Source: Herbaspirillum frisingense GSF30 (GTDB taxonomy: Bacteria > Pseudomonadota > Gammaproteobacteria > Burkholderiales > Burkholderiaceae_D). From it: a stretch of 64,000 bases of DNA. The stretch spans positions 62,001 to 126,000 of the forward strand of contig NZ_AEEC02000004.1 in NCBI RefSeq assembly GCF_000300975.2, written 5' to 3'. Below the pieces are notes generated by a model, which saw nothing but the letters and a program-made list of their open reading frames with translations, had not been told where the DNA came from and did not search any database. Below are positions 48,371 through 57,123 of the stretch, in pieces. A program made the position numbers and the translations under genes. Numbering within the stretch: the stretch's first letter is position 1; each line of letters starts with the position of its first letter.

Positions 48371-49249
48371 ATGTTGCTGTTGTCGGCACTGATCAGCGGA
48401 TTCGGACTGGGGAGCATGTACGGTCTGATGGCGCTCGGTTTCTACATGACGTATGCCGTTTCCGGCACCGTCAATTTTGCACAGGGCAGCTCCATGATGC
48501 TGGGCGCCGTGCTGTGCTTCACCTTCGCCCAGACCCTGGGCTGGCCGATGTGGCTGGCCATCCTGCTGGCCCTGGCAGCCTGTGCGCTGTACGGATTGCT
48601 GGTGGAGATACTGGCGGTGCGCCCCTTCGCGCGCCAGGGCTCCAATGCCTGGCTGATGTCCACCGTGGCGCTGGGTATCGTGCTCGATAACCTGGTCATG
48701 CATACCTTCGGCAAGGAGCCGCGCAGCCTGCCTTCGCCGCTGGCGCTGTCGTCCATCGAACTGGGCGGCGTGGGCCTGGGCGTGTACCCGCTGCACCTGC
48801 TGATCCCGGCCATCGGCCTGGCACTGGCCGCCTTGCTGCATACCGTCTCGCGTCGCACCCGCTGGGGGACGGCCCTGCTGGCGGTGGTGCAGAACCGCGA
48901 TGCGGCGCGCCTGATGGGCATTCCCATCACCCGTGCGATTGCGGTCGCCTTCGCGCTTTCGACCCTGCTGGCCGGCGTGGCCGGGGTGCTGATTGCGCCG
49001 CTGTTCAACGTCAATGCCGACATGGGTACGCTGTTCGGCCTGAAGGCCTTCGCGGTGGCCATCCTCGGTGGCATCACCAGCGCCTGGGGTGTGATGATCG
49101 CCGGCCTGCTGTTCGGTATGGCCGAGGCACTCATCACGGCCACCCTCGGTTCCGGTTACACCCAGATCATCACCTTCGCTTTGGTGATCGTGGTGCTGGC
49201 CATTCGTCCCAACGGCCTGTTCGGCCGCGCACAGGTGAAAAAGGTATGA
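48371..49249 (+). CDS. ABC transporter permease, LivH type
   Basis: A 292-residue permease with about eight membrane segments. LivH signatures: GLGSMYGLMALGF, SGTVNFAQGSSMMLGA and LAGVAGVLIAPLFNV with the ATPase-contact AILGGITSAWG segment. ATG 48371 has CAGGAGAACACG upstream. Its stop overlaps the start of the fused LivM-G-F gene by four bases. Confidence 0.92.
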   Translation: MLLLSALISGFGLGSMYGLMALGFYMTYAVSGTVNFAQGSSMMLGAVLCFTFAQTLGWPMWLAILLALAACALYGLLVEILAVRPFARQGSNAWLMSTVALGIVLDNLVMHTFGKEPRSLPSPLALSSIELGGVGLGVYPLHLLIPAIGLALAALLHTVSRRTRWGTALLAVVQNRDAARLMGIPITRAIAVAFALSTLLAGVAGVLIAPLFNVNADMGTLFGLKAFAVAILGGITSAWGVMIAGLLFGMAEALITATLGSGYTQIITFALVIVVLAIRPNGLFGRAQVKKV

Positions 49250-51861
49250 ATCGTCTGCCCCCTTCCATTGCCCGCAGTCCGCAGGCCACAGGTGTAACAC
49301 CGGCAAGCTCGGCAACCTCGGCAGGATCGGTTGCGCCTGCATCCTCGTCCGGGATCAAGCTCGGCCTGGGTACCCCAGCTGCACTGGCATTTTCTGCGCT
49401 GGGCCTGATCGCCGCCATCACGCTGGCGCTCTCGATCAACAGCTACTACGTCTTCGTGCTGGCCGGCATTGCGCTGGTGGCCATCGTCGGCATCGGTCTG
49501 AACGTGCTGATCGGCCTGACCGGACAGGTCTCCTTCGGCCATGTCGGCTTCTATGCGGTGGGCGCCTATACGGTCGCCATCCTCACTACCAAGGCCGGGC
49601 TGTCGTTCTGGCTGGCCTGGCCACTGGCAGCGGTGGTTGCGGGCGCGCTGGGCATGCTGCTGGCGCTGCCGGCGCTGCGCGTGAAGGGGCCTTACCTGGC
49701 CATGATCACGATTGCCTTCAGCTTCATCATCCAGCACGCCATCATCGAACTGCGCGACCTCACCGGTGGCCAGAACGGCATCATGGGTCTGGCCGCACCA
49801 TCCTTCATGGGTTTGCAGGCCGAGCGCGCGATTGCCGTGCTGGGTCTGGTAACGGCGGCGGTGGTACTGGCCGCCTACTGCTGGCTCTCGCGCGGCAGCT
49901 GGGGCGCAGCCATGCGCGCCGTGCGCGACAGCGAGACGGCGGCCGAATCCATCGGTCTCAATCCGCTGGTGATCAAGACCGTCGCCTTCGCGGTGTCGGC
50001 TGCACTGGCCGGCCTGGCGGGTGGGCTCTTCGCGCCGCTGTCCACCTTCGTCACGCCGGACACCTTCAGCTTCATGCAGTCCATCCTCTTCGTACTGGTG
50101 GTGGTGCTGGGGGGCTCCGGTTCCATCCTTGGCCCAGTGATCGGTGCCGTGATCGTGGGTGCGCTGCCGGAACTGCTGTCCAGCCTGGAAGACTATCGTC
50201 TCCTGTTCTTCGGTGCCTTGCTGCTGCTGGTACTGTGGGTCGCCCCGGATGGCGTGACGGGACTGCTGGGCAAGCTCGCTGCGCGCCTGCGCAAGCCAGC
50301 CGTCTTCTCACCTTCCGTCATCGCTCCGCAGGACGATGACATGGCCCGGCCGGCGCTGCTGTCAAGGACGCGCCGCACCTTGTCCGCGGACGGACTCACC
50401 ATGGTCTTCGGCGGCGTTCGTGCCGTCAGCGATCTCGGCTTCGAGGTGCCCGGTGCCGCCGTCACCAGCCTGATCGGCCCCAACGGCGCCGGCAAGACCA
50501 CGGCGCTGAACATGCTCTCCGGCTTCTATCGCCCCAGCGCCGGTCGCTTCGTGCTGGGTGATACCGAACTGGCCGGACTGCCGGCCTTCCGCATCGCCCG
50601 TCATGGCGTGGCCCGTACCTACCAGACTTCGCAACTGTTCGGCAGCCTGTCGGTGGCCGACAACGTGGCCCTGGCCTGTGGTCGCGGTCGCCTGGGCGGC
50701 CTGCTGTCCTCGCGTGGCTTCCTGGCCGGCGCGGTGCGCGAACGCAGCCGCCGCCTGCTGGACTTCTGCGGCTATCGCGGTGCACTCGACATTCCCAGCG
50801 CCGATCTGGCCCACGTGGACCGTCGACTGGTGGAAATCGCCCGGGCGCTGGCCGCCGATCCCGACGTGCTGTTGCTCGATGAACCGGCTGCCGGCCTGTC
50901 GCGCGAAGACAAGACACTGCTGGCGCAACTGCTGACCCGCATCGCCGAGGCCGGCATCAGCGTGGTGGTGGTCGAGCACGATATGGAACTGGTGATGCAG
51001 ATTTCGCGCCGCATCGTGGTCCTGGATGCCGGGCAGCGCCTGGCCATCGGCAGCCCGCAGGAAGTACAGAACGATCCCGCCGTGCGCAAGGCCTACCTGG
51101 GCGAGGGCGGCCAGCAGCCGGTGGCGGCGGCACGCGCCGCGGTCGCCGGTGCCAGCGAATTGCTGGGCGTCGGCGAGCTGGTCACAGGCTATGGCGCCGA
51201 ACCGGTCCTGCATGGCATCAACCTGCAGGTCAGGCAGGGCGAGATGATTGCGCTGCTGGGTGCCAATGGCGCCGGCAAGTCCACGCTGATGCGCGCACTG
51301 GCCGGCCTGCATCGTCCGGTAGAGGGCGGTATCCACGCCGGTGGCGTCAACCTGATGCACCTGCGCGCCGAGCAGATCGTGCGCCATGGCGTGGTACTGG
51401 TGCCGGAGGGACGGCAGGTGTTCCCTGAACTCTCGGTGCTGGACAATATCCGCCTCGGTGCCTTCCTCTATCCGCAGGATGTGGACGCGCGGGTAGAGGA
51501 GATGCTGGGGCGTTTCCCGCGCCTGCGTGAGCGCCTGCATCATCGCGCCGGCCTGCTCTCCGGCGGCGAGCAGCAGATGCTGGCCATCGCCCGTGGTCTG
51601 ATGTCGCGTCCGCGTGTGCTGCTGCTGGATGAACCATCGCTGGGACTGGCGCCGAAGGTGATCGCCGAACTGTTCGCGGCACTGGACCAGTTGCGCCGCG
51701 AAAACATGACCATCGTGCTGGTGGACCAGATGGCGGCCCTGGCGCTGTCGCTGGCCGACCGCGCCTATGTGATCGAAGGCGGGCGCGTGGTGGCGCAGGG
51801 CACGGCCGCCGAGATCGCCGCCAATGATGCCCTGGCCAAGGCCTATCTGGGCGCCCACTGA
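49246..51861 (+). CDS. Triple fusion: LivM permease + LivG + LivF ATPases
   Basis: An 871-residue protein that joins what are normally three subunits. Residues ~35-350 are a LivM-like permease (LNVLIGLTGQVSFGHVGFY). An LivG-like ATPase follows from ~380: Walker A GPNGAGKTT (411-419), Walker B LLLDEPAAGL and the switch His in VVVEHDME. Its signature motif is LAHVDRRL (521-528) where LSYGEQRxL-type sequences are usual, so the glycine is missing. A LivF-like ATPase occupies ~635-871: Walker A GANGAGKST (672-680), signature LLSGGEQQ (770-777), Walker B LLLDEPSLGL. A linker of alternating Ala/Val/Gly joins the ATPases. One uninterrupted frame argues against an assembly artefact. Confidence 0.93.
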   Translation: MNRLPPSIARSPQATGVTPASSATSAGSVAPASSSGIKLGLGTPAALAFSALGLIAAITLALSINSYYVFVLAGIALVAIVGIGLNVLIGLTGQVSFGHVGFYAVGAYTVAILTTKAGLSFWLAWPLAAVVAGALGMLLALPALRVKGPYLAMITIAFSFIIQHAIIELRDLTGGQNGIMGLAAPSFMGLQAERAIAVLGLVTAAVVLAAYCWLSRGSWGAAMRAVRDSETAAESIGLNPLVIKTVAFAVSAALAGLAGGLFAPLSTFVTPDTFSFMQSILFVLVVVLGGSGSILGPVIGAVIVGALPELLSSLEDYRLLFFGALLLLVLWVAPDGVTGLLGKLAARLRKPAVFSPSVIAPQDDDMARPALLSRTRRTLSADGLTMVFGGVRAVSDLGFEVPGAAVTSLIGPNGAGKTTALNMLSGFYRPSAGRFVLGDTELAGLPAFRIARHGVARTYQTSQLFGSLSVADNVALACGRGRLGGLLSSRGFLAGAVRERSRRLLDFCGYRGALDIPSADLAHVDRRLVEIARALAADPDVLLLDEPAAGLSREDKTLLAQLLTRIAEAGISVVVVEHDMELVMQISRRIVVLDAGQRLAIGSPQEVQNDPAVRKAYLGEGGQQPVAAARAAVAGASELLGVGELVTGYGAEPVLHGINLQVRQGEMIALLGANGAGKSTLMRALAGLHRPVEGGIHAGGVNLMHLRAEQIVRHGVVLVPEGRQVFPELSVLDNIRLGAFLYPQDVDARVEEMLGRFPRLRERLHHRAGLLSGGEQQMLAIARGLMSRPRVLLLDEPSLGLAPKVIAELFAALDQLRRENMTIVLVDQMAALALSLADRAYVIEGGRVVAQGTAAEIAANDALAKAYLGAH

Positions 51862-51879
51862 GGACACAGAGGAATCAGC

Positions 51880-52293
51880 ATGGAATCGACACAACCGTTC
51901 GAGATCAACCTGCCGGAGGTGGTGGCTGAAGTGCGCCATGCCTTCCAGCGTTATGAAGTGGCCCTGACCACCAACCAGGTCGAGGTGCTGGACGAACTCT
52001 TCCTCGATGGACCGCATACCGTACGCTACGGCGCCACCGAGAACCTGATCGGGACCGAGGCCATCCGCGCCTTTCGCCAGGGGCGCTCGCCGAAGAACCT
52101 GATGCGCACCCTGCGCCAGACCGTCATCACCACCTACGGTCAGGACTATGCCGTCGCCAATACCGAGTTCACCCGCGAGGGGGAAACGCGCACCGGCCGC
52201 CAGAGCCATACCTGGCTGCGCCTGCCGCAGGGCTGGCGCATCGTCGCCGCGCATGTTTCCTGGATGGATGCACCGAAAACGACACCGGCCTGA
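51880..52293 (+). CDS. HpxZ/AtzH-like protein (DUF3225)
   Basis: A 137-residue NTF2-like protein with [46 protein letters not shown] and a final HVSWMD, the pattern of DUF3225 proteins named HpxZ in purine-degradation clusters and AtzH in cyanuric-acid clusters. AtzH is known as a 1,3-dicarboxyurea amidohydrolase; the role of HpxZ is not settled. It lies 18 bases after the fused ABC gene. Confidence 0.8.
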   Translation: MESTQPFEINLPEVVAEVRHAFQRYEVALTTNQVEVLDELFLDGPHTVRYGATENLIGTEAIRAFRQGRSPKNLMRTLRQTVITTYGQDYAVANTEFTREGETRTGRQSHTWLRLPQGWRIVAAHVSWMDAPKTTPA

Positions 52294-52364
52294 ACGCCGC
52301 GCCGTCCCCGGTTATCATCGCCGCATTGCCTTCCCATCCAATATAAAAACCTCAGGAGTCAGCC

Positions 52365-53948
52365 ATGTTGTATAGCAAGACCTGTCTGGGCGGTATGGTC
52401 ACCGCCCCTCATCACCTGGCCGCCCAAGCCGGCGCGCAGATCCTGCGCGAAGGCGGCAATGCGGTCGAAGCCATGGTGGCTGCGGCGGCCGCCATCGCGG
52501 TAGTCTATCCGCACATGAACGGCATCGGCGGCGACGGCTTCTGGCTCATCAGCGAGCCCGGTCGCGAGCCGGTGGCCATCCGCGCCTGCGGACCGTCGGC
52601 GGGTCTGGCGACCAAGGCGTTCTATGCCGGTCATGGCTACAGCGCGGTACCCACCCGTGGCGCGCATGCGGCGCTGACGGTGGCCGGCGCCGTGGGAGGC
52701 TGGTCGGCCGCACTCGATTACGCGCAACGCTTCGGCCGCGCTCTGCCGCTGCCGGTGCTCTTGGCCGACGCCATCCGTCACGCCCAGGCTGGGGTCCCCA
52801 TCACCCGTTCGCAACATGAACTCACCCGCGACAAGTGGTCCGAACTCAAGGACCAGCCTGGCTTCGCCGCCACCTATGCCGCGGCCGGCATTCCGGCCCA
52901 GGGCACGGTGCTGAAACAGCCAGCCCTGGCCGCCAGCCTGTCGCGCCTGGCCGAAGCCGGGCTGGACGACTTCTATCGCGGCGACCTCGCCGCCACCCTG
53001 GCTGCGGGCCTGGAAGCGGCCGGCAGCCCGGTACGTCGTGCCGATCTGGAAGCCTTCCGCGCCCAGATCGTGCAGCCGTTGATGGTGCAATTGCGCTCAG
53101 GCCGCGTCTACAACCTGCCGCCGCCGACGCAGGGCGTTTCCGCGCTGATGATCATCGGCCTGTTCGACCGGCTGGGGATCACCGAGGCTGACGGCTTTGC
53201 ACATATCCACGGCCTGGTGGAAGCCACCAAGCGCGCCTTCATCCTGCGTAACCGGCATGTCACGGACCCGGCCCACATGAGCGTGGATGCGGCCCACTGG
53301 CTGCTGGCCGAGGCACTGGACCAGGAAGCCCGCCAGATCCACCTGCAGCAGGCCGCGCCCTGGCCGCATCCGGCCAAGCCCGGCGACACCATCTGGATGG
53401 GCGCGGCCGATGCGCAGGGCCGCGTGGTCAGCTACATCCAGAGCATCTTCTGGGAATTCGGCAGCGGCGTGGTGCCGGCCGATACCGGCATCGTCTGGCA
53501 GAACCGTGGCGCCAGCTTCACCCTGGATGACGGCGCCAACCAGCTGCAACCGGGCAAGCTGCCGTTCCATACCCTCAATCCCTCGCTGGCGCGTCTGGAG
53601 GATGGTCGTACGCTGGCCTACGGCACCATGGGTGGGGAAGGGCAGCCGCAGACCCAGGCCGCCGTATTCACCCGTCATGTGCTCTTCGGCCAGAACCTGC
53701 AGGCCGCCGTCAGCGCACCGCGCTGGCTGCTGGGGCGGACCTGGGGCGATGTCTCCACCAACCTGAAGGTCGAAGGCCGGGTGCCGGCCGCTACCATCGA
53801 CGCCCTGCGCCAGGCAGGTCACGAAGTGCAGGTGGTGGAGGAATACACCGACATGATGGGACACGCCGGCGCCGTCTGCGTGCATCCAGATGGCGTCATC
53901 GAAGGCGCCACCGATCCCCGCGCCGATGGTGTGTGTGCCGGCCTGTAA
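52365..53948 (+). CDS. HpxW-like amidohydrolase (gamma-glutamyltransferase fold)
   Basis: A 527-residue Ntn-hydrolase of the gamma-glutamyltransferase family, made as one chain and cut by itself. The predicted nucleophile after autocleavage is Thr342 in KPGDTIWMGAAD. Other family blocks are GGNAVEAMVAAAAAIAV, HMNGIGGDGFW, PPPTQGVSALMI and TMGGEGQPQTQAAV. HpxW of Klebsiella is an oxamate amidohydrolase; substrate here is inferred from family and from the HpxZ-like gene 71 bases upstream. Last gene of the operon. Confidence 0.86.
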   Translation: MLYSKTCLGGMVTAPHHLAAQAGAQILREGGNAVEAMVAAAAAIAVVYPHMNGIGGDGFWLISEPGREPVAIRACGPSAGLATKAFYAGHGYSAVPTRGAHAALTVAGAVGGWSAALDYAQRFGRALPLPVLLADAIRHAQAGVPITRSQHELTRDKWSELKDQPGFAATYAAAGIPAQGTVLKQPALAASLSRLAEAGLDDFYRGDLAATLAAGLEAAGSPVRRADLEAFRAQIVQPLMVQLRSGRVYNLPPPTQGVSALMIIGLFDRLGITEADGFAHIHGLVEATKRAFILRNRHVTDPAHMSVDAAHWLLAEALDQEARQIHLQQAAPWPHPAKPGDTIWMGAADAQGRVVSYIQSIFWEFGSGVVPADTGIVWQNRGASFTLDDGANQLQPGKLPFHTLNPSLARLEDGRTLAYGTMGGEGQPQTQAAVFTRHVLFGQNLQAAVSAPRWLLGRTWGDVSTNLKVEGRVPAATIDALRQAGHEVQVVEEYTDMMGHAGAVCVHPDGVIEGATDPRADGVCAGL

Positions 53949-54252
53949 ATCTCCATTCCCCACCCCGCGACGGATGGCCGCGATCCTCACAGATCGTCGC
54001 CATCCGTTGTCTTTTTGCATTTCCCGCCTGTCGGGAAATGCTGTCTATTGCGCGCTTTTGCCTGCAGTCATGTCGCTTTGAGGGGAAAGCGCTGCGGAGT
54101 ATTGGTGAGTATTTTCCTGCGTAAAAATTTTCTCGAAGTTTTTCGGGAAATGCGATGAAAAACCATAGTTGTTCTGGCAAGATGCCGAAATACCCAAGCG
54201 GTTCACAGGGGAGCCGTCATGCATCCAGTCGTATCGCAGCATTTTGTCTGAA
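53949..54252. other. Gene-free stretch before the GGDEF gene
   Basis: These 304 bases hold the HpxW terminator at 53970-54015 and an AT-rich tract (54100-54180) that probably contains the promoter of the GGDEF gene. No known riboswitch pattern is recognisable. Confidence 0.5.
53970..54015 (+). terminator. Terminator of the ABC/Hpx operon
   Basis: The outer stem ACGGATGGC/GCCATCCGT and inner GCGATC/GATCGT pairing form a long hairpin followed by TGTCTTTTT. Confidence 0.78.
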
Positions 54253-56403
54253 TTGAACAAGAAAAACGCCCCATCTCCGCCGAATCTGTCGTCGCTGATT
54301 ACGCTGGGGGTGGTTATAACCGTGCTCATCACGACCGTGTCAGTGCTGATTCTGGTGGATCAGTTCACGCGCGGCTACGCGCGTTCGGAATCCGAAACAC
54401 GCATGAAGCAGCTGGCCTGGCAGATGCAGGACGCGCTCGAGCGCGGCATGATCGAACGCGAGATCGATCTGCGTCTGCTGGTGCAACGCCCGTCCATCCG
54501 CGCCGCGACCGATGTGGCGCGCGTGCGCCGGGTGCTCAACGAACTGCAGTCCAATGTGCCGCACTATGCCTGGATCGGCCTGGCGCAACCCGATGGTGCC
54601 GTGCTGGCGGCCACCAATGGCTTGCTCGAAGGTGTCAGCGTGGCCGAGCGCCCCTGGTTCCAGGAAGGCCGGAAAAGCGAATACGCGGGCGACTACCATC
54701 CCGCACTCCTCCTGAGCAAGAAGCTGCCCCCGCAGTCCGATCCCTGGCGCTTCGTCGACCTCGCCGCGCCCGTGCAGGATGCAAACGGTCAGCTGGTGGG
54801 CGTGCTGGGCATGCACCTGTCCTGGAGCTGGGCCCGCGATATCGCCGCCAAGCTGCTCGACCCCGCCGGCAACCGCTATGACGTCGACGTGATCATCGTG
54901 CGCGATGACGATACCGTCATCCTCGGTCCCCGCAATCTCGAAGAAACCAAGGTCGATACCGCCAGCCTGCGTGCCGCGCGCGCCTCGCGTACCGGCGGCT
55001 CGCTGCTGGAGACCTGGCCTGACGGTTTGCGTTATGTCACCGGTTACGCCCGTACCGGCCAGCAGGGCGGCATGAAACTGAACTGGAGCGTGCTGGTGCG
55101 CCAGCCCGAGTCGGTGGCGCTGGCCGCCTTCCGCGATCTGGAACGACGCGTGATCGTGGTCGGCACGCTCTCCGGGGCCGTGCTGGTGATCCTGGCTTAT
55201 GTGCTCACGCGACGCCTGGTGGCGCCCATCAACGCACTCTCGGCAGCGCTGGAGCAACGCGCCGCCGGTCGCTCCGACGTCTCCATCCCGCGGGTGGACA
55301 GCTATCGCGAAATCCATCTGCTGTCCTCCACCCTGGTCAACATGGTGGCACGCGAAGAAAGCTATCTGCGCGAAGTGCGCTCCCTCAATGAAAGCCTGGA
55401 GCATCGGGTCGCCGAGCGCACCAGCCGCCTGCACGAGACCGCCACCGCCCTGCAGCAGGCGCTGGACCAGCAACAGGCCAACCAGATCCAGCTGGAAGAA
55501 AGCGCCGCCGAACTGCGCGCCATCCTGGAAAACGCCCAGGACGCCTTCATTGCCGCCGACGAACACGGTCGGGTGGTCGAATGGAACCGTCAGGCCGAAC
55601 TGCTGCTGGGCTGGCCACGTGACCAGGCCATGGGGCGCGATATGGCGGAACTGATCATCCCGCCCGACATGCGCGCCGCCCACAATCGCGGCATGGAGAA
55701 GTTCTTCGAAGATGGCACCAGCGTGGTCATCAACAACCGCATCGAACTGCAGGCCCTGCATCACGATGGACATGAACTGCCCATCGAGATCACGGTCGGG
55801 CATGTCAAGCGCCAGAGCGGCCACCTGTTCATCGCCTTCCTGCACGACATTACCGAACGGCTGGCCTTCCGCGACCAGATGCGCGAACTGGCCCTCACCG
55901 ACGTACTGACCAGCCTGCCCAATCGCCGCGCCTTCAGCGACCGCCTGCCCGAGGGCATGATGCGCGCGCGCCGCGCCCATCAACTGCTGGCGCTGTTCTT
56001 CATGGACCTGGATGGCTTCAAGGGCATCAACGACCGCTATGGTCACGAAGCCGGCGATGAACTGCTGGTCGAGTTTGCGCGGCGTCTGCAACAATCGGTG
56101 CGCGACGTCGATACCGTGGCGCGCCTGGCCGGCGACGAGTTCGTGGTGATCCTGGAAAACCTGCAATCCCAGGAAGACGCCCTGATGGTGGCCGAGAAGG
56201 TCCTCCATACCATCCGCGAACCCTTCCAGCTGACCCACTCCACGGTCAACATCTCCAGCAGTATCGGGGTGGCGGTCTATCACCCCGACCTGGACGGCGA
56301 AGTCGGCCCCGAAGAACTCCTGGCCATGGCCGACAAGGCCATGTACGCCGCCAAGCGCCTGGGCAAGAACCGCGTCGAACTGGGCAAGGTGTCCGACGTC
56401 TGA
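54253..56403 (+). CDS. Membrane sensor PAS-GGDEF protein (diguanylate cyclase)
   Basis: About 716 residues: an N-terminal membrane segment (LITLGVVITVLITTVSVLI), a periplasmic double-Cache-like sensor region to ~290, a second membrane segment, HAMP, a coiled coil (~375-420), a PAS domain (~420-535, ILENAQDAFIAADEHGRVVEWN) and a GGDEF domain with AGDEF at 626-630. The A-for-G change in the first position is common in active cyclases, and no EAL domain follows. Start is uncertain: no ATG or GTG fits, and TTG 54253 gives a normal MNKKNAPSPPN N-terminus before the membrane segment, while TTG 54169 would add 28 residues. Confidence 0.88.
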   Translation: MNKKNAPSPPNLSSLITLGVVITVLITTVSVLILVDQFTRGYARSESETRMKQLAWQMQDALERGMIEREIDLRLLVQRPSIRAATDVARVRRVLNELQSNVPHYAWIGLAQPDGAVLAATNGLLEGVSVAERPWFQEGRKSEYAGDYHPALLLSKKLPPQSDPWRFVDLAAPVQDANGQLVGVLGMHLSWSWARDIAAKLLDPAGNRYDVDVIIVRDDDTVILGPRNLEETKVDTASLRAARASRTGGSLLETWPDGLRYVTGYARTGQQGGMKLNWSVLVRQPESVALAAFRDLERRVIVVGTLSGAVLVILAYVLTRRLVAPINALSAALEQRAAGRSDVSIPRVDSYREIHLLSSTLVNMVAREESYLREVRSLNESLEHRVAERTSRLHETATALQQALDQQQANQIQLEESAAELRAILENAQDAFIAADEHGRVVEWNRQAELLLGWPRDQAMGRDMAELIIPPDMRAAHNRGMEKFFEDGTSVVINNRIELQALHHDGHELPIEITVGHVKRQSGHLFIAFLHDITERLAFRDQMRELALTDVLTSLPNRRAFSDRLPEGMMRARRAHQLLALFFMDLDGFKGINDRYGHEAGDELLVEFARRLQQSVRDVDTVARLAGDEFVVILENLQSQEDALMVAEKVLHTIREPFQLTHSTVNISSSIGVAVYHPDLDGEVGPEELLAMADKAMYAAKRLGKNRVELGKVSDV

Positions 56404-56781
56404 TCGGCCGGCGCATCGTCGAGCTGGAGCAGGGTGGCAGGGAGCGGGCAGGATACGGACAGGCTTTGCTCAAGCGTCTGTCGGCCGATCTGTCTGCCCG
56501 CTTCGGGCGAGGGTTCGGCGTAGACTCACTTGAATCCATGCGCTTGTTCTACCAGACCTATCCGCCTTCGACGATATCCGAATCACCGATTCGGATATCG
56601 CCAGCAGGCAGCCTGGAGACGCATCCGGGAGCTGGAAGGTCTGCCCAACAAAATCATGGCGGCCCAATACCAAACCGTGCTGCCTGACGTAAAGCTGCTG
56701 GAAGCAGAACTGGAGAAGACGCAGAGAGAACTCCAGGCGCGGCACGTTGTGGGCAATGTCGATGGTGTTGACGACCTGTAG
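56404..56781 (+). pseudogene. Remnant of a DUF1016 (YhcG-type PDDEXK nuclease) gene
   Basis: Two coding remnants in different frames. The first (56404-56570, frame with RRIVELEQGGRERAGYG and LSARFGRGFGVDSLESMRLFY) matches the start of DUF1016 proteins. The second (about 56608-56781, frame with LPNKIMAAQYQTVLPD and LLEAELEKTQRELQAR) matches their C-terminal end. The central nuclease part, normally over 200 residues, is missing and the junction is a perfect 29-bp hairpin. No start codon is left at the front, since it directly follows the stop of the GGDEF gene. A decayed, non-functional gene is the best reading. Confidence 0.66.
56572..56600. repeat. Perfect 13-bp inverted repeat at the pseudogene junction
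   Basis: CGATATCCGAATC and GATTCGGATATCG are separated by only ACC. It sits exactly where the two DUF1016 remnants meet and has no T run. It could be a deletion scar, a recombination site or a protein-binding site. Confidence 0.82.
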
Positions 56782-56882
56782 TGCGCACTCGGACGCCAGA
56801 GAAACCTCCGGTCCTGCAAATCACCTCGTCTCGCCCGGCCCTACCTCGCTCCGCCCGCACGTCATCACCTTGCCGGCCCACG

Positions 56883-56909
56883 TTTACGTCTTGTTTACAC
56901 CCCCGCCCC
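56883..56909 (+). promoter_or_regulatory. KdpE binding site of the kdp operon
   Basis: The core TTTACACCCCCGCCCC closely matches the E. coli KdpE operator core TTTACACCCCGCCCG, with a T-rich left half (TTTACGTCTTG). It lies about 100 bases before the first small ORF of the operon. TTTAAT near 56933 may serve as -10. It predicts induction by low potassium through KdpDE. Confidence 0.72.
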
Positions 56910-57009
56910 AAACATTTACCCGGATTTAATGCCGCTTTCCCTATCGTTCCACTGTCGCTGATTCCGGTTCCCGGAGCGGCGGGACACAACGTCAACAATG
57001 GAGTGGGAA

Positions 57010-57123
57010 ATGTGGCAAACGGATTTTCTCTACGTGGGCATGCTGCTGCTCTGCGGCATCTCGATGTGGGCATTCATCGCCCTGTGCAGCCGTCTGGAAC
57101 GGCAGGAAGGCGAGAAGAAATGA
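57010..57123 (+). CDS. Small membrane protein upstream of kdpF
   Basis: A 37-residue protein with one membrane segment (FLYVGMLLLCGISMWAFIAL) and a charged C-terminal tail ending RQEGEKK. GGAG at 57000-57003 sits six bases before ATG 57010; an in-phase ATG at 56998 has no ribosome site. Its stop overlaps the kdpF ATG by four bases. Similar short ORFs precede kdpF in some other bacteria; a role in assembling or regulating the Kdp complex is possible but not shown. Confidence 0.66.
   Translation: MWQTDFLYVGMLLLCGISMWAFIALCSRLERQEGEKK

Noticed and set aside
49246-51861. Triple ABC fusion as an assembly error
   Set aside because: The frame is open through both linkers without in-frame starts and ribosome sites at the domain borders, and codon character is constant.
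50362-52254. 630-codon minus-strand frame opposite the fused ABC gene
   Set aside because: No domain or ribosome site; shadow of the coding strand with His/Gln-rich composition.
54100-54252. Riboswitch (for example cyclic-di-GMP type) before the GGDEF gene
   Set aside because: No conserved GEMM-like core or matching helices could be drawn; only an AT-rich leader.
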